In this document: piece by piece, positions 7,610 to 14,632 of the stretch
Position numbering within the stretch: the stretch's first letter is position 1
How the letters are laid out: the number at the start of each line of letters is the position of its first letter
Source of the DNA: Firmicutes bacterium CAG:534
GTDB lineage: Bacteria; Bacillota; Clostridia; Lachnospirales; Lachnospiraceae
Reading direction: 5' to 3'
Assembly: GCA_000436115.1 (NCBI GenBank)
Contig: FR894525.1
Coordinates: 94,897 to 109,542 of the forward strand
Length of the DNA: 14,646 nucleotides
Position numbers and translations under genes: made by a program
The notes under the pieces: generated by a model
Told to the model about the DNA's origin: nothing
What the model saw: only the letters and a program-made list of their open reading frames with translations
Database searches by the model: none

Positions 7610-9298
7610 GTGCAAAACGGAAAGATTGTTGATCTTCATGTACATTCCACAAAATCAGATGGAAGCCTGACACCGGCCCAGCTTGTAGATTATGCCATAG
7701 AGAAGGGACTTTCTGCTTTTGCACTGACAGATCACGATACAACGGACGGAGTGAAGGAAGCAGAGCTTGCGGCAAAGGGAAAAGGGATAAAGGTGATCCC
7801 GGGAATAGAATTTTCCAGCGAATACGAAGGGAAGGATATCCATATCGTAGGACTTTACATTGATTATGAGAGCGACTTCTTTAAACGGAGATTAGTCAGC
7901 TTTGTAAAGGGAAGAGAGGTCAGAAACCGGGAGATGTGCAGACGGCTGACGGAGCATGGAATGCCTGTTGCCTACGAGGAATTGACGAAAGCGTTTCCGG
8001 GATGCGTGATCACAAGAGGTCATTTTGCAACCTATCTTCTGGAGCATGGATATGTCAAAAGCAGAAAAGAGGCTTTTGACCGCTATATCGGTGATCACGG
8101 CCCCTGCTTTGTGCCCAGGAAAAAGATTACGCCCATGCGTGCGGTGGAGATCATTTTAAAGGCGGGAGGGTTTCCCATCCTGGCCCATCCGTTGCTTTAT
8201 CACATGGGAAAAGAACGGTTAGAGCTTCTGGTCTCCAGATTAAAGGCTATGGGCCTTCAGGGAATAGAAGCAGTTTACAGTACCCACACGCCTGCAGAGG
8301 AAAGACAGATAAGAGAGCTTGCGGAAAAGTATGGACTTTGTATCAGCGGAGGCTCTGATTTCCACGGAGACAATAAGCCCGGCCTTGACCTTGCAGTGGG
8401 ATATGGAAAGCTTTATATCCCGGCAGAGATCCTAGATAAGATCAATGAGAGAAGGGACTTTTTGCGGGAGCATCCTGAGAGCCTGAAGTGTACGAAGATC
8501 CTGTTTACCGATCTGGACGGCACGCTTCTTAACAGCAAAAAGCAGATCAGCGAATATACCAGAGAGGTGCTGCAGCGGTGGACGGAAGCAGGACATAAGC
8601 TTGTGCTTTGCTCCGGGCGGGATATCAACAGCGTTATGGATGTAAAGCGGGACACGGGGCTGAACTTCCAGGGGATGTATCTGATCGGCAGCAACGGCGG
8701 AATGATCTATGATTTTGAAAAGGGGAAGATTTTAAACAAAATTTTATTAACCCCATCCCAGATCGCATATATTGTTGAGATGGCAAAAAAGCATCAGGTT
8801 CATTGCCATAGTTATTCCGATACGCATATTATCACACCTGCCGTAGATGAGGAGCTTGTATATTATCAGCATGCCATCAAAACGCCGGTAAAGGTCTGTG
8901 AGGATGTGGTAAGCATGCTTCCCGAGGGTGCATGCAAATGTATTGCCATTGAACTGCATGACAGGGAAAAGCTGGAGAATTTCAGACTGGAAATGCTTCC
9001 CTTTGCAGAAAGGGAGCAGATCACCATGGTTTATTCTAATCCGTATTACCTGGAGCTGTTTCCTTCAGCCTCCGGGAAAGGGGCGGCAGTCAGAAAGCTT
9101 TGCGAGATCTTAAACATGGATCTTTGCTTTTCCATAGCTGCAGGGGATGCGCAAAATGATATTTCCATGATCGAAGCAGCCGGAATGGGAATTGCAATGG
9201 CAAATGCAGCCGAAGAGGTAAAGGCGGCGGCAACGACTGTTACGGAGTGGGATAATGATCATGATGGGCTGGCAAGAATTTTATCGGATATGATGTAA
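7610..9298 (+). CDS. Two-domain PHP phosphoesterase - Cof-type HAD phosphatase fusion
   Basis: With a GTG start the protein has 562 residues. The N-terminal half (about 5-280) is a TrpH/YciV-like PHP domain. Metal-binding motifs are DLHVHS (His10, His12), TDHDT (Asp41, His42), PGIEFS (Glu67), His78, the AHP motif in PILAHPLLY and the SDFHG motif. Known relatives cleave nucleoside 3',5'-bisphosphates or short oligonucleotides. The C-terminal half (about 295-562) is a HAD-IIB (Cof) hydrolase: FTDLDGTLL (nucleophile Asp301, acid/base Asp303), CSGRD (Ser335), Lys490 in SGKGAAV and GDAQND (Asp513, Asn516, Asp517), with the cap between motifs II and III. Cof-type enzymes usually act on sugar phosphates, nucleotides or flavin/PLP-type substrates. 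Both active sites look intact and no stop or frameshift separates them. The start is one base after the ABC-F stop, so the two are co-translated. The combined substrate is unknown. Confidence 0.88.
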   Translation: MQNGKIVDLHVHSTKSDGSLTPAQLVDYAIEKGLSAFALTDHDTTDGVKEAELAAKGKGIKVIPGIEFSSEYEGKDIHIVGLYIDYESDFFKRRLVSFVKGREVRNREMCRRLTEHGMPVAYEELTKAFPGCVITRGHFATYLLEHGYVKSRKEAFDRYIGDHGPCFVPRKKITPMRAVEIILKAGGFPILAHPLLYHMGKERLELLVSRLKAMGLQGIEAVYSTHTPAEERQIRELAEKYGLCISGGSDFHGDNKPGLDLAVGYGKLYIPAEILDKINERRDFLREHPESLKCTKILFTDLDGTLLNSKKQISEYTREVLQRWTEAGHKLVLCSGRDINSVMDVKRDTGLNFQGMYLIGSNGGMIYDFEKGKILNKILLTPSQIAYIVEMAKKHQVHCHSYSDTHIITPAVDEELVYYQHAIKTPVKVCEDVVSMLPEGACKCIAIELHDREKLENFRLEMLPFAEREQITMVYSNPYYLELFPSASGKGAAVRKLCEILNMDLCFSIAAGDAQNDISMIEAAGMGIAMANAAEEVKAAATTVTEWDNDHDGLARILSDMM

Positions 9299-9303
9299 GG
9301 GGA

Positions 9304-9309
9304 AAGGAG
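9304..9309 (+). promoter_or_regulatory. Ribosome-binding site that sets the MFS start
   Basis: AAGGAG is 7 bases before ATG 9317. An in-frame TTG at 9311 would be only 1 base from it and is therefore rejected as the start. Confidence 0.7.
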
Positions 9310-9316
9310 CTTGGTT

Positions 9317-10642
9317 ATGAAACTGAATTACAGGAGAACGTTTTTGATCGGATTGGCATTTTTGTCAATCTGTGCCTTTTGGCAGATGTATGACAACATC
9401 ATCCCTCTTATGCTGCAAAATACCTTTGGGCTGGGAGAAACGGTTACCGGTGCGCTGATGGCAATGGACAACGTTTTGGCGCTGTTCCTTCTGCCGCTTT
9501 TCGGAGCGCTGTCGGATAAGGTAGATACCAAATTTGGCAAGAGAATGCCGTTCATTGTAGGAGGAACTGTTCTTGCAGTGATCTTTATGATGCTGCTGCC
9601 TGCAGCGGATAAGAATGGAAATCTGGTATTGTTTATCGCTTCCCTCTTTTTGCTGCTGCTTGCAATGGGACTGTATCGTTCCCCGGCAGTGGCGCTGATG
9701 CCGGATCTGACGCCGAATAAGCTCAGAAGCAAGGGAAATGCCATTATTAATTTGATGGGAGCAGTGGGAGGCGTGTATACGCTGATCATGATCAAGCTTC
9801 TGGTAGGAAAAGGAGACAGACCGGATTACGAACCTTTATTTCTCAGTATTGCAGCCTTGATGGTGATTGCAGTGGGGATTCTTGTGATCACCATTAAAGA
9901 AAAGAAAGTAAAGGCCCAGGTAGAGAGGGAAGTAAAGGAGTACGAGGATCTTCACGGAGTGATCGTGGAAAATGAGGATCTGGCAGAAAAGGAAGAAATG
10001 CAGGGAGCGGAGGGAGAAAAGCATCCCATGCCAAAAGAGGTAAAGCGCAGTATGATCTACCTTCTGGCATCCATCTTTTTCTGGTTTGCAGCATATAACG
10101 CAGTGGGGACAGCCTTTTCCCGTTATACCAAGGTTGTCTGGCATATGGAAGGCGGGGGATTTGCAGACTGCCTGATGGTGGCCACTGTGGCAGCTATTTT
10201 AAGTTACATACCCATTGGAAACATTGCCAGCAAGATCGGAAGAAAGAAAACCATTATGGGCGGCGTGCTGCTGATGAGCGCCTGTTATTTAGTGGGTGTG
10301 TTTGCCTATGCATATCACCCGGCTATTAACATCATGTTTGCGCTGATCGGTATCGGCTGGGCGGCCATAAATGTCAATTCCTATCCGATGATCGTGGAAA
10401 TGAGCAAGGGGTGCGATATCGGCAAGTTTACGGGAACCTATTATACCTTCTCCATGACGGCGCAGATCTTTACGCCCGTACTTTCAGGATTTTTGCTGGA
10501 AAAGGTATCCTACAGAACGTTATTCCCCTATGCCCTTGTCTTTTCACTGCTGGCTTTCCTTACCATGACACAGGTGCGCCACGGTGATGTAAGACCGGAT
10601 AAGAAAAAAAGCGTTCTGGAAAATTTTGATGTAGATGATTAA
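9317..10642 (+). CDS. MFS transporter, SLC45 / glycoside-pentoside type
   Basis: Polytopic membrane protein, 441 residues, with about twelve hydrophobic segments. Motif A between helices 2 and 3 is clear: GALSDKVDTKFGKRMPF (63-79). The KRMPF ending resembles the RxxRRPF segment of sucrose/SLC45 carriers. FWQMYDNIIPLML in helix 1 and ALMPDLTPNKLRSKGNAI after helix 4 also fit this group, which typically co-transports a cation with a glycoside or disaccharide. A highly charged cytoplasmic loop of about 50 residues (roughly 194-244, for example EVKEYEDLHGV and ENEDLAEKEE) joins the two halves. ATG 9317 was chosen from the AAGGAG site. It starts 18 bases after the PHP-HAD gene and ends 24 bases before the GDPD gene. 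No ligand can be named; a sugar or sugar-phosphodiester linked to its neighbours is a guess. Confidence 0.83.
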   Translation: MKLNYRRTFLIGLAFLSICAFWQMYDNIIPLMLQNTFGLGETVTGALMAMDNVLALFLLPLFGALSDKVDTKFGKRMPFIVGGTVLAVIFMMLLPAADKNGNLVLFIASLFLLLLAMGLYRSPAVALMPDLTPNKLRSKGNAIINLMGAVGGVYTLIMIKLLVGKGDRPDYEPLFLSIAALMVIAVGILVITIKEKKVKAQVEREVKEYEDLHGVIVENEDLAEKEEMQGAEGEKHPMPKEVKRSMIYLLASIFFWFAAYNAVGTAFSRYTKVVWHMEGGGFADCLMVATVAAILSYIPIGNIASKIGRKKTIMGGVLLMSACYLVGVFAYAYHPAINIMFALIGIGWAAINVNSYPMIVEMSKGCDIGKFTGTYYTFSMTAQIFTPVLSGFLLEKVSYRTLFPYALVFSLLAFLTMTQVRHGDVRPDKKKSVLENFDVDD

Positions 10643-10666
10643 ATAAAGATTGACAGGTGACAGAAG

Positions 10667-11539
10667 ATGACAGTTATTTGGGTAGTTTTGATCGTGATAG
10701 CAGCGTTGATCGTGCTTTATTTTCTGGCGATCATGCCAAGGCTCACCAATCGTGAGCCCAGAAAGCCATTTTTAAATGCGCTGTATGCACACAGAGGACT
10801 CCATGACAATGCCTCGGAGGCGCCGGAAAATTCCATGGCCGCCTTTAAGAAAGCAGTTTATGCAGGATATGGGATCGAACTGGATGTACAGCTTACGAAG
10901 GATGGAGTTCCGGTGGTATTTCATGATTTTACGCTGAAAAGAGCATGCGGCCAGGAGGGAAAGATCTGTGATTATACCTGGCAGGAGCTGCAGGAATTTC
11001 ATTTATTTGAAAGTACGGAAAAAATCCCCCGTTTTGAAGAAGTGCTGGATATGGTAAACGGAAAGGTTCCCCTGATCGTGGAGCTGAAGGTGGAGTGGCT
11101 GGATATTTCCGTATGCCCCGCTGCGGATGCGCTTCTCAGGAAGTATAAAGGGCTATATTGTATCGAGTCCTTTAATCCCATGGCGCTGATGTGGTACCGC
11201 AGGTACCGCAATGAGGTAGTCAGGGGACAGCTTGCAGATGAGTTCTTAAAGTATGAGGAATACAGAAGCCCGCTTTATCTGATCCTGCAAAATCTTCTGC
11301 TGAACTGGATGACCAAGCCGGATTTTGTAGCATATAATCACAAATATGCCGGAAACCTCTCAAGAAGGCTTTGCCGGAGCCTTTATAAAAATATGGCTGC
11401 CGCCTGGACAATCAAGAGCCAGGAAGAGCTTGACGCAGCCTGGGATCAGTTTGACGTCTTTATTTTTGACTCCTTCCTTCCCAAAAAGGAATGTAGAAGC
11501 GGCAAAGGGAAAAGGCAAAAAAGTAAGGATATTGTGTAA
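10667..11539 (+). CDS. Membrane-anchored glycerophosphodiester phosphodiesterase (GDPD family)
   Basis: 290 residues. One hydrophobic helix at about 3-23 is followed by a GDPD barrel. Catalytic and metal residues are present: AHRG (His42, Arg43), ENS (54-56, usually ENT), ELDVQLTKDG (Glu71, Asp73), FHD (His86) and a later Glu in LIVELK, with ESFNP further on. The family hydrolyses glycerophosphodiesters to sn-glycerol-3-phosphate and an alcohol. Basic residues (R25, R29, R32, K33) fall just after the helix and none before it, which by the positive-inside rule suggests that the catalytic domain faces the cytoplasm. ATG 10667 has AGGTGA 6 bases upstream. The tail is very basic (KKECRSGKGKRQKSK). 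It appears to be the last gene of the ABC-F/PHP-HAD/MFS unit. Whether the substrate is phospholipid-derived or a teichoic-acid-type polymer is not evident. Confidence 0.88.
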   Translation: MTVIWVVLIVIAALIVLYFLAIMPRLTNREPRKPFLNALYAHRGLHDNASEAPENSMAAFKKAVYAGYGIELDVQLTKDGVPVVFHDFTLKRACGQEGKICDYTWQELQEFHLFESTEKIPRFEEVLDMVNGKVPLIVELKVEWLDISVCPAADALLRKYKGLYCIESFNPMALMWYRRYRNEVVRGQLADEFLKYEEYRSPLYLILQNLLLNWMTKPDFVAYNHKYAGNLSRRLCRSLYKNMAAAWTIKSQEELDAAWDQFDVFIFDSFLPKKECRSGKGKRQKSKDIV

Positions 11540-11554
11540 AAATAGCATATTTTT
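11538..11554 (+). terminator. Possible weak AT-only terminator after the GDPD gene
   Basis: AAAAATA - GCA - TATTTTT forms a 7-bp A/T-only stem that overlaps the stop codon of the GDPD gene and runs into T's. It is thermodynamically weak. It is listed because no other terminator separates this gene from the ppdK promoter region, apart from the hairpin at 11658-11687. Confidence 0.25.
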
Positions 11555-11638
11555 TGTGGCATAAGATCGAAAATATATCTATAATGATGAAAAAACCATG
11601 TAAAATTTATAATAATTAGTGCATGATTGCTAACATTA

Positions 11639-11647
11639 TGATATAAT
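11639..11647 (+). promoter_or_regulatory. Extended -10 promoter of ppdK
   Basis: TGATATAAT is a perfect extended -10 (TGn plus TATAAT at 11642-11647). No good -35 is seen at the right distance (GTGCAT at 17 bases), which is tolerable for extended -10 promoters. Start of transcription is expected near 11654. Two other TATAAT hexamers in this A/T-rich gap (11580-11585, 11608-11613) lack both a TG extension and a -35 and are less likely. Confidence 0.55.
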
Positions 11648-11657
11648 TGCTTTATGC

Positions 11658-11687
11658 AGGGCGTCGAACAGAGATGGTCGGCGCCTT
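11658..11687 (+). promoter_or_regulatory. GC-rich stem-loop at the 5' end of the ppdK leader
   Basis: A 10-bp stem (58-67 with 78-87; core GGCGTCGA / TCGGCGCC, with G-U pairs) has a 10-base loop ACAGAGATGG and is followed by ATTTTCTG. It is terminator-shaped, yet lies between the best promoter and the ppdK ribosome-binding site, starting about 4 bases after the predicted transcription start. It may end readthrough from the upstream operon, attenuate ppdK, or stabilise the mRNA 5' end. Confidence 0.6.
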
Positions 11688-11723
11688 ATTTTCTGTAAAA
11701 GAAAGGAAAAGGGAGAAAAGAGT

Positions 11724-14351
11724 ATGGTAAAATGGGTTTATTCGTTTGAAGAGGGAAACGCTGATATGCGCAACCTTTTGGGTGGTAAGGGAGCCAACCT
11801 GGCAGAAATGACCAATTTGGGACTTCCGATTCCCCAGGGCTTTACCGTTACAACAGAAGCCTGTACGGATTACTATGCAAAGGGAAGGCAGATCTCAGAT
11901 GAGATCAAGGAGCAGATCTTTGCAGCGCTTGCCCAGTTAGAGCAAAAGCAGGGAAAGAAATTTGGCGATACGGAAAATCCTCTTTTGGTGTCGGTGCGTT
12001 CGGGGGCCAGAGCGTCCATGCCCGGTATGATGGATACCATCTTAAATCTGGGATTAACGGATATTGCTGTAGAGGGGTTTGCAAAGAAAACCGGAAATCC
12101 CCGCTTTGCATATGACTCTTACCGCAGATTTATCCAGATGTTTTCCGATGTTGTTATGGAAATCCCCAAGTCATTTTTTGAAAGGATCCTGGATGAGATC
12201 AAGGATGCCAAAGGCGTGAAGTATGACACGGATCTGGATGCCAATGACATGAAGGAGATCATCACAAGATTTAAAGCGGTTTATAAGGACAAGATGGGAC
12301 AGGACTTCCCACAGGATCCCAAGGCTCAGCTGATGGAAGCCGTAAAGGCTGTTTTCCGTTCCTGGGATAATGAAAGAGCTATTGTATACAGAAGAATGAA
12401 TGATATTCCCGGAGACTGGGGAACGGCTGTCAATGTACAGGCCATGGTATTTGGTAATATGGGAAATACCTCAGGTACCGGTGTTGCCTTTACCAGAAAT
12501 CCCTCCACAGGAGCAAAGGGTATTTATGGCGAATACCTGATCAATGCCCAGGGAGAGGACGTGGTTGCCGGCATCAGAACGCCTCAGCCGATCACCAGAC
12601 TGGAGCAGGATCTTCCGGAGTGCTTTGCACAGTTTATGGAAATTGCAGGAAAGCTGGAAGATCATTACAGAGATATGCAGGATATGGAGTTTACCATAGA
12701 AGAAGGAAAGCTGTTCTTCCTTCAGACCAGAAATGGAAAGCGTACCGCACAGGCGGCGTTACAGATCGCCTGTGACCTGGTAGACGAAGGAAAGATCACA
12801 CCTCAGGAGGCAGTCCTTCGTATTGAAGCGAAGTCCCTGGATCAGCTTCTGCATCCCACCTTTGATCCGGAAGCCTTAAAGGGCGGAACTGTGATCGGAC
12901 AGGCACTTCCGGCATCTCCGGGTGCTGCAGCAGGTAAGGTTTACTTTACCGCACAGGAAGCAAAGCAGGCTCACGAGGCAGGAGAAAGAGTTGTGCTGGT
13001 TCGTCTTGAAACTTCACCTGAGGACATTGAGGGAATGCATGCGGCAGAGGGAATCCTTACTGTGCGCGGCGGTATGACATCCCATGCAGCGGTAGTAGCA
13101 AGAGGAATGGGAACCTGCTGTGTATCAGGCTGCGGTGAGATTTCCATTAATGAGGATGATAAGGTATTTGAGCTGGGCGGCAAGGTATATCATGAAGGGG
13201 ATTACATTTCCCTGGATGGTTCAACCGGAAAGATCTATGACGGCGACATTAAGACAATGGAAGCTTCCATCAGCGGCAATTTTGGAAGAATTATGGGATG
13301 GGCGGATTCCTTCAGAAAGCTTAAGGTCCGCACCAATGCAGATACACCGGCAGACGCTGCCAATGCAGTAAAATACGGTGCAGAGGGAATTGGACTTTGC
13401 CGTACAGAGCATATGTTCTTCGAGCCTGACAGAATTCCCAAGATCCGTCAGATGATCCTTTCCAGAACGGTTCAGGAAAGAGAAAAGGCATTAAACGATC
13501 TGATCCCTTATCAGAAGGGTGACTTTAAGGCGCTCTATGAGGTTATGGAGGGAAGACCGGTAACGATCCGTTTCTTAGATCCCCCGCTTCATGAATTTGT
13601 GCCTACCGAAAAGGATGATATTGATGATCTGGCAGTTAAGATGATGATGACGGCAGAGGAGGTTCAGGAGATCTGCGATTCCCTGCACGAGTTCAATCCC
13701 ATGATGGGGCACAGAGGCTGCCGTCTGGCGGTTACTTATCCCGAAATCGCAAGAATGCAGACCAGAGCGGTAATGGAAGCTGCCATTGAAGTGAAAAACG
13801 AAAAGGGATATGACATTGTTCCTGAGATCATGATCCCTCTTGTAGGAGAAAAGAAAGAACTGAAATATGTCAAGGATGTTGTGGTAGAGACAGCAGAAAA
13901 GGTAAAGCAGGAAAAGGGTTCTGACATTGCTTACCATATCGGTACCATGATCGAAATCCCGAGGGCAGCTCTGCTTGCAGATGAGATTGCACAGGAGGCA
14001 GAATTCTTCTCCTTCGGAACCAATGACCTGACACAGATGACCTTTGGCTTTTCCAGAGATGATGCAGGCAAATTCCTGGGCGACTACTACAAGAAAAAGA
14101 TCTATGAATCAGATCCTTTTGCAAAGTTAGATCAAAAGGGTGTAGGCCAGCTGATCCAGATGGCAGTGGAAAAGGGCAGGAAGACCAGACCGGACATTAA
14201 GCTGGGCATCTGCGGAGAGCACGGCGGAGATCCTTCTTCCGTTGAGTTCTGCCACAAGGTAGGGCTTACCTATGTGTCCTGTTCGCCGTTCCGTGTGCCG
14301 ATTGCAAGACTGGCAGCAGCGCAGGCGGCGATTGCCAATGCTGGAAAGTAG
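11724..14351 (+). CDS. ppdK: Pyruvate, phosphate dikinase
   Basis: Interconverts pyruvate + ATP + Pi with PEP + AMP + PPi; in anaerobic Firmicutes it often works as a PPi-linked or gluconeogenic alternative to pyruvate kinase. It has 875 residues, the same size as the Clostridium symbiosum enzyme, and its key residues fall at or within one position of that enzyme's numbering. The ATP-grasp N-terminal domain has GGKGANLAEM with Lys22, Arg92 in SVRSGARASMPGMMD, and the segment NTSGTGVAFTRNPSTG. The swivelling phosphohistidine domain has GGMTSHAAVVARG with His454. The C-terminal PEP/pyruvate barrel ends with GICGEHGGDPSS (catalytic Cys830) and SCSPFRVPIARLAAAQ. Start ATG 11724 has GGGAG 8 bases upstream. 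It has its own promoter and a strong downstream terminator, so it is probably monocistronic. The Thr-Ser-His context matches enzymes controlled by the PDRP regulatory protein, but no such gene is visible here. Confidence 0.97.
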   Translation: MVKWVYSFEEGNADMRNLLGGKGANLAEMTNLGLPIPQGFTVTTEACTDYYAKGRQISDEIKEQIFAALAQLEQKQGKKFGDTENPLLVSVRSGARASMPGMMDTILNLGLTDIAVEGFAKKTGNPRFAYDSYRRFIQMFSDVVMEIPKSFFERILDEIKDAKGVKYDTDLDANDMKEIITRFKAVYKDKMGQDFPQDPKAQLMEAVKAVFRSWDNERAIVYRRMNDIPGDWGTAVNVQAMVFGNMGNTSGTGVAFTRNPSTGAKGIYGEYLINAQGEDVVAGIRTPQPITRLEQDLPECFAQFMEIAGKLEDHYRDMQDMEFTIEEGKLFFLQTRNGKRTAQAALQIACDLVDEGKITPQEAVLRIEAKSLDQLLHPTFDPEALKGGTVIGQALPASPGAAAGKVYFTAQEAKQAHEAGERVVLVRLETSPEDIEGMHAAEGILTVRGGMTSHAAVVARGMGTCCVSGCGEISINEDDKVFELGGKVYHEGDYISLDGSTGKIYDGDIKTMEASISGNFGRIMGWADSFRKLKVRTNADTPADAANAVKYGAEGIGLCRTEHMFFEPDRIPKIRQMILSRTVQEREKALNDLIPYQKGDFKALYEVMEGRPVTIRFLDPPLHEFVPTEKDDIDDLAVKMMMTAEEVQEICDSLHEFNPMMGHRGCRLAVTYPEIARMQTRAVMEAAIEVKNEKGYDIVPEIMIPLVGEKKELKYVKDVVVETAEKVKQEKGSDIAYHIGTMIEIPRAALLADEIAQEAEFFSFGTNDLTQMTFGFSRDDAGKFLGDYYKKKIYESDPFAKLDQKGVGQLIQMAVEKGRKTRPDIKLGICGEHGGDPSSVEFCHKVGLTYVSCSPFRVPIARLAAAQAAIANAGK

Positions 14352-14401
14352 AAGAGCGTAAATATTTTTACTTCACAACGCTGATTGTTACAAGGGATGA
14401 T

Positions 14402-14482
14402 GTGAATGAGTACATGAAATATCATGCTGAGTACACGAAAGCGAACCGATTTAAAGATATTGTTTGCAAAATCTATATATAA
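14402..14482 (+). CDS. Possible 26-residue small ORF downstream of ppdK
   Basis: GTG 14402 opens a 26-codon frame (MNEYMKYHAEYTK... ending KDIVCKIYI) that stops 3 bases before the terminator stem. An AAGGGA site lies 6 bases upstream of the GTG. The peptide is rich in Tyr and Lys, with no membrane helix and one Cys. The same frame is open further upstream to the end of ppdK without another good start, so it could equally be a remnant of a longer gene or chance. I do not recognise it. Conservation would be needed to believe it. Confidence 0.25.
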   Translation: MNEYMKYHAEYTKANRFKDIVCKIYI

Positions 14483-14485
14483 CTC

Positions 14486-14520
14486 GAAAGGGAAGCGCAA
14501 TGCTTCCCTTTCTTATATCT
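14486..14520 (+). terminator. Strong intrinsic terminator of the ppdK transcript
   Basis: An 11-bp perfect stem (14486-14496 with 14502-14512; core AAAGGGAAGC / GCTTCCCTTT) has the 5-base loop GCAAT and is followed by TTATATCT. It lies 135 bases after the ppdK stop. The stem is symmetrical and A-rich on its left side, so it could also work for a converging minus-strand transcript. Confidence 0.85.
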
Positions 14521-14527
14521 CTCGATT

Positions 14528-14571
14528 AGGACTAAATCCTTAAAGCTATGGCTTAAAAAGGACTTAGTCCT
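14528..14571. repeat. Long imperfect inverted repeat (stem-loop A)
   Basis: AGGACTAA(A)TCCTT pairs with AAGGA(C)TTAGTCCT: 8 bp, one A-C mismatch, then 5 or more bp. After a small internal loop an inner AAGC / GCTT stem closes on TATG. The AGGACT/AGTCCT half-sites are themselves near-palindromic. It is followed on the + strand by TTTAAATT. It does not overlap a recognisable gene. Confidence 0.7.
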
Positions 14572-14581
14572 TTAAATTAAA

Positions 14582-14607
14582 GAGGAGCCGGATTACTCCG
14601 ACTCCTC
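14582..14607. repeat. GC-rich inverted repeat (stem-loop B)
   Basis: GAGGAGCCGGA and TCCGACTCCTC pair over 10 of 11 positions (one C-A mismatch) around a TTAC tetraloop. Read on the minus strand it is followed by TTTAATTT, so it could be a terminator for a gene entering from the right; on the + strand it has no T-tract. Confidence 0.7.
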
Positions 14608-14610
14608 CAA

Positions 14611-14632
14611 GTATGTGTCCGCAAACACATAC
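14611..14632. repeat. Inverted repeat (stem-loop C)
   Basis: GTATGTGT and ACACATAC form a perfect 8-bp stem with the loop CCGCAA, only 3 bases after stem-loop B. No T-tract follows on either strand. The remaining 14 bases to the window edge hold nothing I can assign. Confidence 0.65.

Noticed and set aside
9311..9316. TTG at 9311 as start of the MFS gene.
   Set aside because: It is one base from the AAGGAG site; ATG 9317 has a normal 7-base spacing.
14355..14382. AGCGT ... ACGCT and the inner GTAAA/TTTAC pairing just after ppdK as a first terminator.
   Set aside because: Two short competing stems without a T-tract; the strong terminator at 14486 explains the end better.
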